Shown one piece after another: positions 48,001-60,000 of a DNA stretch of 64,000 bases. Each line of letters begins with the position of its first letter. The first letter of the stretch is position 1. The DNA is from Lytechinus pictus (Eukaryota > Echinodermata > Echinoidea > Temnopleuroida > Toxopneustidae): positions 17,659,001 to 17,723,000 of the forward strand of contig NC_087253.1 in assembly GCF_037042905.1 (NCBI RefSeq). The letters run 5' to 3'. The position numbers and the translations under genes were made by a program. A model generated the notes under the pieces. It searched no databases and was not told the DNA's origin. It saw only the letters and a program-made list of their open reading frames with translations.

Positions 48001-51000
48001 GAGTCTCTTCAGCTCCTGTTGGCAAGCTGTGTGGCTAGGGTCGCCGTCTCGACTGGAATAATCATCCATGTTTAAGACATCTGAAGAGGAAAAACGTGAT
48101 TCGTGTAAACTGTGTCATTTCATGTTATTGGAATACACCACTTTTCTAAAAAAATTTAGCACAAAACCTAGACCGTGGGTCAACTCAGAGAGGTACACAA
48201 TATCATCCAACAAATACATTTATGCTATTTAATTAATTTGACACACTTATAAGAATAACAAAGCGCTTCGTGACATCCTTTGTGATAAACACTACACATG
48301 TATTGTTAATTATTATTGTTGTTGTTGTCATTATTAGTATTATTGTTCTATTATTCTTCTTCTTATTATTATTTCTAAAGATTGCATAAATTGTTACCGC
48401 CGGACTGCCAGGGTAAAAAAAAATTAACTGAATAACTATATTCAATAATGACCAGCAAATCAATCTATACGTTCTGTTCTTAGGAACATACCAAGAATGC
48501 TGCTGTAAATGCAAGTCCTACGACTGATTCTGGGAATGATAATTAACTTGCAATTGATGCAAGTCCTATGCAGTATCACCCTTTTCACACACCAGCTACA
48601 TCAATAGGCGAATTTATCAAAGAAAAACAGACCAATAATGAATTGCAATTTTCTGATAAATGAATGACTTATGATTGATTTTGGAAACTACAATTAAATT
48701 GCAATTGATCAAAATTTGTGAATGCTTTTGTGCAATGCTAGCCTTGCAACATACAACCTACATCAATGACGTTGATATATATACATATGGAGAAAGCAGC
48801 AGAATATCAAAAATGTATCATTTTGTAGGAATATTTCTAAGTATAAACTTTGTTTTGATACGCACTGCAGACCAATTGCCTATTCATCTGGCCCCGTCAC
48901 ATACCATCAATATCAACTGGTTTCTCAGCTTTCTGGGAAGCCAATTTAAGGAGTCCTTTTAGTTTCATAATCCTCTCTTTGATCTCAGCTACGGAGGCGT
49001 CACAATCTATATCTTCCCCTTCGGTTATAGCCATCGAGTTAGACTTGTTTGCTGCCCTAGCTAGGGCAGTGTTTTCGAGGTCCAACTGGGCGATGCGCTC
49101 TTTTAATCTCCTGCATTATGAAGAAAAATTTATGAACTAATGTGTACTATGTGGCTTAAAAATGAAATTTTTAAGTTTCAACACATGTTGACAAAACAAA
49201 CAAATATGCAAATAAAGAGATAAATAGATTAGTAAATAAGTGAATAAAAAAGGGGATTAAAAATAGAAATCAGAACCTTTGGGAAAAAACTCTTTATACT
49301 AATTTCTTTTCCAGGTGAATTTGGTTCTTTATAAGTTGCTATACTTATAATGATTTCATATAATCTTCAGTATCATTATCCTCATCATTATTCATCATCA
49401 TCTTCATAATCATCATCATCATCATCATCATCCTCATCTCCTTCATCGTCATCGTCTTCTTCATCATCACCAACACCACCACAACCACCTCCACTGCCAT
49501 CACCATCACAATCCCTACCATCACTAACACTTCCACCCTCACCACCACCACAACCACCACTACCACAACTTGCAATCTCATTAACTCACTGAAGTGCATG
49601 TTTGTTGTGCTGCCCGCCTCTACCGTACGTTTCAACCACCACCACCATCACAACCATCAACACCACCACAATCACAACCACCATCAGCAACACCATCACA
49701 ACCACCATCAGCAACACAACCACCACCATCAACACCATCATCACAACCACCATCACAACCACCATCAGCAAAACCATCACCATCACAACCTTCATCAGCA
49801 ACACAACCACCACCAGCAACACCACCATCAGCAACACCACCACCATCACAACCACCACCAGCAACACCACTACCATCACAACCACCAACACCACCACCAT
49901 CAATACCACCATCAACAACACCACCACCATCACAACCACCATCAGCAACACCACAACCATCACAACCACCATCAGCAACACCATCAACAACACCACCACC
50001 ATCACAACCACCATCAGCAGCACCATCACCATCACAACCACCATCAGCAGCACCATCACCATCCTACCACCATCAGCAACACCACCACCATCACAACCAC
50101 CATCAGCAACACAACCACCATCAGCAACACCACCACCATCACAAGCAACACCACCACCATCACAACCACCACCAGCAACACAACCACCATCACAACCACC
50201 ACCAGCAACACCACCGCCATCACAACCACCATCAGCAGCACCATCACAACCACCATAAGCAACACCAACACCATCACAACCACCATCAGCAACACCACCA
50301 CCATCACAACCACCACCAGCAACACCACCGCCATCACAACCACAACAATATCACCACACTACCACCATCATCACCACCACCACCACCATACATTCTCATG
50401 AACTCACTGTATTGCATGTTGGTCCTGTTGCCTGCCTCTGTCATACGTTCCAACCGTGTCTGATAGATCAGAAAGCTTGGACTCCAAGTCCGCAACCCTC
50501 TGCTCCTCCGCTGCTCTCGTCTTCTGCAATCTCTCCTCAGTCTCCCTTGCTTTCTGCTGTTCGAGGTCTATCTGCATTCGATGCTGGGCCTATAAGTAAA
50601 AAAAAAATGAGAATACAAACCACATATACATAAACAAATATACAAAAGCAGTATAAGGATCCAGTTGCATAGCATAGGGGTAATAATTATGGGCCCCGGG
50701 TTAATCTCAGTGGCAACACAGAATACAGTATCAATATTCTTTCACTAAATATAGAGTAAGGTGAAACTTGTTTTAAACAGTTTGAGATGTGTTGTTATTT
50801 GAAACAGAATTCTGCTGAGTTATCAAAAAATAAGACAAGCTGCTATTTAGTCTAATGCCAAGATGGTCTCACTTCACTCTACACTCTTTTCATAAATTTG
50901 TGAAATGACAGTTCCTCTGATCATATGTGACTCGTCATACCGAAATGAGAGACAACTCGGAATTTTTCAAATCCAAGTTTTGTAGTGATTATTGTTCTCC

Positions 51001-54000
51001 GTTTCTTTACCTTTAATTTGATATATCACTTGACCCTTAAGAGTAAATAATAGTGGAGATATTAGCCTTAGAATGCAAGAAGAATTGGGCTTTTGAAAAT
51101 AAAAATCAAGAGAAAAACGCCTTCGAAGTTTGACTTCCGTTTTGAATCCGCTCCATGAAAAAATCTATTTTGCCACCGCCGAGCTAACCGAAATGTCCTA
51201 GCAACCGCTTGCCAAAGAAGGCGAAACGATTGACCAATGAGGAGGCTGCATTTGGAACAATAGCGAACTTGCAGGTCACGCGCGACTGCAAGACAATACA
51301 AAGTTAATGTTCTGGTTCGATATGTCAATCCACTGATCTTCTATACAGATCAGTGTAATAGCTCCATAGTTATACTGGGGTTTTTTAATATATTCGTGAA
51401 AGAAATAATTGTCATGATCTCCCTTTTTAATGAAATAAAAGGCAGGGAGAAAAGGTCGGACCTAAAACCAGTGAGGAGGGAGTATACCAATGATTTTCAT
51501 TGTATCATCGTCTTGTTTATTAAATAATAATAACAATTTCATATCCCACAAATTGCCTCTATGCGGTTGTTTGAATGTCGATCGCGTTTACTCTCACATG
51601 TAATCTATCAAGCGAGTCATTATGACCTAAACTTTAACCGCATGTTCTAATAAAAAGAACTATCCGTTGTAAAATGGTAAGATAAGCCTTCAAAATATTT
51701 CAATTTGAACCTTATCTTTATACGAAAGGCTTGTGTGATCATGTTTTATGAATGCTTATGTTAGATTGAGGCCGTGAGAACAAAAAACGTGAATAATTTG
51801 CTCAATATCGTCTATTATCGATCTTTTTTTTGGGGGGGGGGGTATAATTATTTACAGCATTGGAATGATTTAAAATTAGTATGAAAAAAAAACAAAGATA
51901 TATTAATGAAAAAAAAGTTATAGTGATTCTAAAACTGATTCCGGAAAAAAAAACCTGGCATAAACGTCTTAACTCTACAACAAAAAGAGCGAGGAGGTAC
52001 CCTGAGTAAAATCCCGCCACAATTATTTCCAACAAAGGATAGATTAGGGGAGTTAAGATTTTTTTTTTAACTAACAAGTGCACACCTAGTTACCAAGAAT
52101 GCATACAACATTCCACTTATTTGAATGCAGGATAAACCCCGGGCTTCCTATGTATAGTCAGGCACCTTGGACCACTCGGCCACGACACCTCCACGAATGC
52201 TGATTTTCGGATCAATATCAAGCACAAACAATATTTTGGTTGTGCCGTGGCCGAGTGGTCTAAGGCGCCTGGCTATACATAAAAAGTCCGGGGTTTGATC
52301 CCCGGCCGCGGCACCTATGCCTGTGAGCAAGGCATTTAATGTGCAATGCTATTTTATCCTGCTTTCAAATAAATGGAAATTCTATAGGCATTATTGGTAG
52401 CTTGGTGTGCACCTGTTTAAAAAAATTATATATATTCTAACGCAGTAATACAGATAAAGAATCAGAAGATTGTTGCAAATGCCTTGTGCAACAATGATGT
52501 CTTTGTAAGATTGAATGATTAAAGAAAGAACAATAAAAGCTGTTCGATATTTTTTCGCATGTGTTCACTCTCAAACATATAAAGAGGATTAAAAAAAATT
52601 AGACGAAGAATGGAGGAAAAATACGGTGGGCGTGGGCAGGAAAGAGGAAGAAGAAAGAACGGCTGTGAAAAAAAAATAGAAGATCGAATGGGGAGAAGAA
52701 CGAATAATACAGAACAACAAAAGAAATAAGAGGAAAAAGGATGAGGAATAAGACGGTGGGGTGAGCGAGAGAGAGGAATAAGAAGGAAAAAAGGGGGAAG
52801 AAATGAGGTTAAAAAATATTGAGAGCAGATCGACGGGGGAGAAGAAAAAGAAATGGAGGGGGGAGAGGAATAAGATGGTGGGAATGGGCAGGGGAGAGGA
52901 AGAAGGAAAACATAATTATATAAAGAGGAACGAAAGAAAAAAAGAGGAATAAGGCGGTGGGTGAGGGAGGGAGAAAACAAAGAAGGAAAAAAGAAAGAAA
53001 ACCGGCAAAAAGAGAGAAGAGAGAAGATCGAAGGGTGAGAAGAACGAAAAACAGAATTATGTAAATAGAAACGAAAACAAGAAGAAAAGGGGAAAAATTG
53101 AAAAAAAAGTGGAGGGTGAAAAAAAGGCAAGAGAGAAGAAGGAAAGGAGGGGGAAAAATCGGCAGAGAAAAAAAAAGATCGAAAGGGAAGAAAGAAAAAC
53201 AGATTAAGAGGGACGAAAGAATTAAAGAAGAGAAAGGGGATGAGATAGAATAGGGGAGGGGGTTAGAGAGAGGAGACCGAATGACCTGAATAAGAAGAGC
53301 GAACGAAAAGGGGGAGAGAGGAAGAAAGGAAGAAATAAAACACAAGAAAGACGAAAGAAGTAGGTAAGAGAATAAGAGAGAGGGAAAGAGAGAATAGATC
53401 TGGACACAGTCGAATGGAACAACATGACAATGACTTATGAAATGTTTATTTCAATATGTGTATTTTAAATGACTGATATTTTCAATCAATGTCTTTATCC
53501 AAAAAAAATGCACTAAACCTTCTGCATGGTCGTTTCGGCCATTTTTCATTGGTCGACGTTAGCTGTCTCAGACTTTCTGTTTGTACAGTTATTTCTTTCG
53601 CTTTCACTATCGTTCATTCAAACATGATAAAAATTGAGGGCAACAATGTCTTGATTATAAATAATTGGAAATAATGAAGCCCACCAAGCTTTCTACATAA
53701 ATTTTGTTTCTTTTGTTAAAGATACTGCAGATCAATTAACTCACATTCACGAACAAACAATACTTTTAAGGATTGTAAACCCTTTCTTTTGAAAATGTTC
53801 TCTCTTGAAGACATCCCGATCACTTGCAAATGATGGAGAGAATCTTCATCATGTCCATGTTATGTTTAATGAAATTAATCCTCGCAAACAAACCGTGTTC
53901 TGAATACTTTGCGTCTCTGCATGACTTTTATTTTGCGATTATAGCCAGGCTAATACTCTAAATCCGGTATCAATCTATCGCTAATACCCCCGCCTGGTAC

Positions 54001-57000
54001 TATTATCACCAAAAAATAACCCTTTAGAAGTTATATCCCGTTTGTTAACTATTGTCAAGAAGCCCCCCTTTTGAATTTCAGAATACGTATTGAAATCGAT
54101 GCTTTTGATCTTTCTTTTGAAGCTGAATCATTGAACCGATCGATCGATCGAGCGAGCGGCCGCCGCCAGCTGTACACGAGTTTAAATAAATAGCCAATCA
54201 ACAATGGCATACGTTGCTGGGGGCGGAGCTTAGTATGAAGCGAAATTCGATCAAGTCGAACGTGCCAAGTATCAGAAATTTTCGATTTGACCGAAAAAAC
54301 ACTCGCAGAAAAACTGTTTTTTATCATATTCCCGTCATCAATTTCACTCATCTTTTTCACAGAGTAATTATGAAACATCGAAGAATCAGAAAATGAAAAA
54401 AAAAAAAACCTTCTCAATTTTGACTCTTTTATTTGTGTGTCGAATTCCAAGGAATTTTGATTTGCGACTTGTCTCTCATTTCGGTATGATCGATCACATA
54501 TAGCCTAAGGGGTATTAGGCCAAATGAGTTATAGACAAAATAAGTATAGCCTGAATGGGTTTAACCCTAAATAGACTGGGCTATTTTGACACCTAAGAAG
54601 ACTGAGCAGGGGCTGATTCAGCCCCCCCCCTTATGATCTCGGCCATCAATCGCACGATCGCAACAAAAATTGGCACGTACGTTACCCATGGCATAATCTA
54701 CAAAACTATAAGGTCAAATTCTCAGAAAAATCTCATTGCTAATTAATTATGCTAATTTGTGCGTAAAATCAAAAGTTTGCTCTAATTAACTAAATAATGC
54801 CCTTAAAATGCTAATTTTTGGTACACAGACTCTTTAGAGCAATCTGATCAAATGTACTTTAAAAACTTACAATATGACATTTATTTTCTTATGTATTCTA
54901 TTGTTTCCTAAATTTCTTATGTATTTCTTTGTTTTTTTCAATGGAAATTGTTGGGGACTTTATGTTGACCATAAATAAGATGGTATCAATTGATTTCAAT
55001 CAGTAAAAGGAAAATTAATGATACATTTATGAATTTTGGCTAAAAACATTATTAGCATTGGATTTGTACACAAATTCACATTTTTAGCAATTTTGGGCCT
55101 GCATGCACTTACAAAATGTTGCGTAATATTGGAACCGCATACCTTGGGGGCGCAATATATCTAAAAAGTTGAGCGAGACTTGAAAGTAAAGTCAGCGAGC
55201 GAATTGTCAAAAAATTTTGCGCAGCGGATTTATCGCAGAAAATGTTGAGGGGTGGGGGGCTGAATCAGACCCCCCCCCCCCCGTCTTCTTAGGGTAGATA
55301 TGAGACAAATCGGTAAATGGGATATTAAAAGTGACAATTACTCTAAAATGTTAGTAGACGAACTGGTAAAAGACGAAAAGTGATCAGACAACCTATGATG
55401 ATTCCAAATGGATGGTAGATTTGGGTGTAGACCTACTGGCAATATTACTGGTGTGGGAGTCCCCTTGGACTAATGGTGATATCTTCTTACCTTCATTTCA
55501 GCCATATCCTTCTGGAGTTGTAATAGGAGAGGAGGTGGTCTACGAGCCGCTTCTTCCGCTGCGTACAGCTGATTCCTCACCATTCCAAGTTCTTTAGACA
55601 ACCGTTCAATGTGACCTTCATACTCGACCGATCTAATGCACAAAGGTCAAATAAAAAAGTGTGACCTTTGTACTCAATTGAGCTAATAATGTCAAAGGTT
55701 AAATGAGTTCTTTAGACAACCGCTCAATGTGACCTTCATACTAATGCACAATGTCAAAGGTCAAATAAAAAAGTGTGACCTCTGTACTCAATTGAGCTAA
55801 TAATGTCAAAGGTCATATGAGATGATGTGGTCTTATCATGCAGGATGTAAAAGGTTACCTTCAGACTTCAATGACATATTACACCATATCAAACATCATA
55901 AGAAAAAATGTGACCTTCATACTCTACAGATATAATGAACAATGTCAAAGGTCATATGAAGGAAGTATAGCCTTCATGTTCTATTGATATACTAGGGAGG
56001 TCAAAGGTCAACTGAGATGTCTCCTAATGCAAAGTACCAAAGGTTATTGAGACTTAGTAAAACTTCATACCCTACCAGGTGAGGTGAATGGGTACCTGGC
56101 AGGAATTTATTCCTTGAAATGCCGAACGCTGGAAGCTACATGTAGCTGCTTGAGCTACAGCCGGGATAATAATATACAAGTCCTTTGGAAGCGCATAGAA
56201 ACGTTATTCATAATGTGTTATGCACTATATAAGAACTGACTATTATTATTATTTCTCATCTAATGAAAAATGTCAAAGGTCATATGAGATTTAACCTAAT
56301 GGAGGAAGGACATCAAAGAACAATTAGACCATCAAACTCTACTGATCTAACCCAGAATGTCAAAAGCCATTGTAACATTGTGACCTTTACAAGAATGTCA
56401 AAAGTCATTGTGACCATCATACTCTCGTCATCTAATGCAAAATATTAAAGGTCATTGAGATAATGTGACTTTTATAAGGTATGAATGTATGTGAATATAA
56501 TGAAAAAAAATAATTGATCAAAAGGTTAATATATTATAGGTAATATGAGACAAACTTTTCTTTGTTTCATTAATCAAGAAGATCTGAAGATTTATTATTT
56601 TCCCATTTTCATTCACAATCTTCTCAAATTCATATTAATATTCGGTATCAACTAACCCTTTAAAAACTTACTTATCTGGAGCTGATTTGAGGTGCATTAT
56701 TGATTCTTCTAAATCAAAGATCTGTAAAAAATGAAAATCAAGGTATGAAAGTCACCATCTTTGACAATGTCAATAGAAAAGAAAGATAAAATACTAGAGA
56801 AAATCAAATGGTGATCACACATAAAGAAAGATTCAGCACACATGTCTAGGATTAATCTACAAAGAAAAATTTTCAAGAAAGAGGAAAAAGACAGAAGAAT
56901 AAAATTTCCCATGTTCTGAAGTCAGGTTTAACTAAGACCATGGTCTATCTCTGTGCTAAAATTATAGGAAGCCAAAAGTGTCAAAATTGTTATTACGTTG

Positions 57001-60000
57001 TATGTTTCTTATATTTACTGTGCTCTTTCCTGATTCATCGATGGTGAAGACAATCATCTATTTATACTTCCTAGACAATTATGAATGACTTGAGAGCCAA
57101 AAGAGCTGAAATATGATATCTCTACTGTTAGTGATTTATGTAACAATTGGCTATCTATACTTAAACCACAACTTCAAACCTGAGTTTAAGTTAAACCCGA
57201 CTTCAGAATACGGGCCAATGTGTTCTATTTCCAGTTACTAAGAGTTACATTGACTAAACTTAAATCTGTTTGTTCGTTTGTTTAAATAAATGAAAAGAAG
57301 GGGATGTAAATCTTGCTTGGAGTTATGGGACATAGGACAAGTGTATTCTTAATTACTCTCCGTTATGCAACTGCCATAATAATTACTCGTATGATTGCGG
57401 ACATCAACAGGAAGACAAGACAAGGATGATGATGAACAAATATCTGAAACCGACAACTGTAGCCAACCTAGATTTTCAGTATTTTGGGGCAAAACAAGGA
57501 AGTTTCGAATGATTTTTTTGGTTTCAGTATAGATTTCCAAATTTCTTTGCCAAAACAAGGGTTTCTAAATAGCATTCCTTCTAGGAAACAATTAAATATC
57601 AAGTTTGTGGTAAATCCCCGATTCCTCAAAATTAATTTTCTAGCTTCTATTTAAAATAAAGAGAATACATTCTCCTTTTTTATCCTTATGAACAAATTCA
57701 CCAAAATAAGTTCTTGCCTTTTTTATTGCATGTTCTCAAATACAATCTCTGTGACAGATACCAAGAATCATTGGACACCTATGCATTTATAACTGGCTTT
57801 TTCTTCTACATCACTGTCACAAGTTAAAAAGAAATATAAAAGAATGTAAAGATTATCTCACCTTGTTTTCAAGCTTTTCTTTCTCTGCTCTCTCTTTACT
57901 GACAAGGTTCTGAAGCTCTCTCATCATGGCTGCGTGGTTTAGATTATCAGACTCCCTCTCCTGCTGATGGACTCGCAGCTTAGCTTTCGTCTGAAAAAAA
58001 TATGAGATATTATGGAATAATTTACTGATCAAATTCTTCATCATGAACAATATCATAATAGAAATTATATTTTAATACTATTATCACCACCGTCATCACA
58101 ATCATCATTATCAAAATTATACCCAGCACCATCAAAACTGTCACCATCCCCACCACAATCATCATTTCTATTATTATCATAGTCTACATCATCACCACCA
58201 CCACCATTATCATCATCATCATCAAAATCATCATCATCATCATCACCACCACCACCACCAACATCAACAACAACATTGTCACCGTGATCATCATCAAAAC
58301 TATGAGACACTGGCAACTACCCCTGAGAAAGGGGGAAACAATTTAGTTTAGGATTACCTCTGCAAGTTGTTGTGTGAGTTGCTCAGCTACTTCCTGTAGA
58401 TTGTCTTTCTCTTCATTTATTTTCTGAAGGGCATCCATTTGCTCTTGCTAAAAAAAAAAAATCATGAAAGAATAGATTGGGAAAATAAAACCTTGAAATA
58501 TAATCACAAAAAGAAAAATGTTTGGTAAGAAAAGCTATGTCTGAAAAGATTTTTTTTAAAGAAGACAAAATTCAATCCCAGTGAAATGGTTCTATTTGAG
58601 TACTGCTTCACCACTAACAACAGCATAAACACCAACACCAGCACCAGCATTATTACAGAAGTACAAGAATCAACACCAACACCTGCACACATACCAAAAT
58701 CATTACCAGCACCTACACCAACAACACCACCACGAACATCTTCTAGGCCTTAAATGTTCACAATTCTTTTAGCAGGGCCACTTTTCGCTTTGCACAAATT
58801 TGATATTTTTTTTATTAAAAAGGGCACCAAAAAAAGGCCAACGAATGGAGATTATCAAACCAGTCAACAACAGGGTAGGAAACAATTTTCATTTTTAGGG
58901 GCATTTTTTTTTCACATTGGGGCGATTTCTTTCATTTGAAGAGCTTTTTTTTTTGGGGGGGGGAAATAATTGAGCAGTAAAAGCAAATATTGTTCTCCTG
59001 CCACAGTTAGAATATTGATTTTCTAAATAATCTTGAATAATGTTTGGAACAGACCTTGGGGCGACTCTAGAGAGCATGGTTGCCCCAAAGCATATATTTT
59101 GGGGGCGATTTGGGCTGTTATGAGGGTGAAATCGCTCGTCGCCCTCGTGTATTTCCTATGGTGGTCAACAACCATGGCTTTTGATAGCACTGGATATATT
59201 TTGGCCGTGATCTACACCACACTCACCAGCATCAACACTAATGCCAACAACCAACATCTACACCAACACCACCTTTCTACACTAAACTCGAAATCTCCCA
59301 TTATACTCACCCTCATCTTCTTCTTGTCATCTTGAAAGTTGGTTTCCATCTTTGATTTCTGTTCGCTGACGGTGGACAGTGATAGCGTGAGGGTGGTGAT
59401 CTGCTGACGAAGTTGGCCGATATTGCCTCCATCACCCTCCCCACCGCCTTCATCTTCATTCTGAAAGTTGGAAAAATACAGGATGATATTGTAATTCTTC
59501 TACAACAATATTCATAATGACCATTTGAATAACAGCTTTTGCAAGGATATAAAGAAAATCTATATAAATGATAATCTATATAAAATGTGGTCCTATCTCA
59601 GAATGTGCCGAATATCATGGAAAGAAAGGAAATCAAACGACGATGTACAGAAACTCATCTCACATGAAAGAAACTATTAATATCAATAAAGGAATGTAAA
59701 CTCTCATATACCAGAAGACTCAAATATTTGCCAAAGAAAATCATGGAGGGAAAAATTTAAGGCAGAGTAGGAAGGGGATAAAAAAGGAAAAGCTGGCTTG
59801 GAAATATTGAGGAGATGACAGGCAGAAAGATAAATGAATGCTGTGAGATAGCACTAGACAAAGAAAGGTGGAAAACCATGACATCCAACCTCTTTTTATG
59901 GAAGGAAGGAACAGCGGTAAGGTAAGGTATATGAATTACATGAAAACAAAAAGTAACGGTGTAAGGGTGATTTTTTTTTACGAAGCTGGATGATGTTACT

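Larger units (their letters stand above)
50924..54501. mobile_element. 3.6 kb element with about 35 bp terminal inverted repeats, GCC1 intron 7
   Basis: Ends ATATGTGA, four variable bases, then TCATACCGAAATGAGAGACA (left 50924; right complement ending 54501). The interior holds a SINE pair and a purine-rich tract but no transposase. The target duplication is unclear. Confidence 0.55.

Noticed and set aside
49594..50463. Long Pro/Ser/Thr- or His-rich reading frames of up to 289 codons
   Set aside because: All three frames on one strand stay open because of the CAC/CAT/CAA period. The region lies in a GCC1 intron.
52519..53345. Phe/Ser/Pro-rich open frames of 178-203 codons
   Set aside because: Produced by the polypurine tract: few stop codons are possible on the pyrimidine strand. 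No conserved motif.
54055..54450. 131-codon open frame on the minus strand
   Set aside because: Lies inside the 3.6 kb inverted-repeat element, has a basic random composition and resembles no transposase I know.
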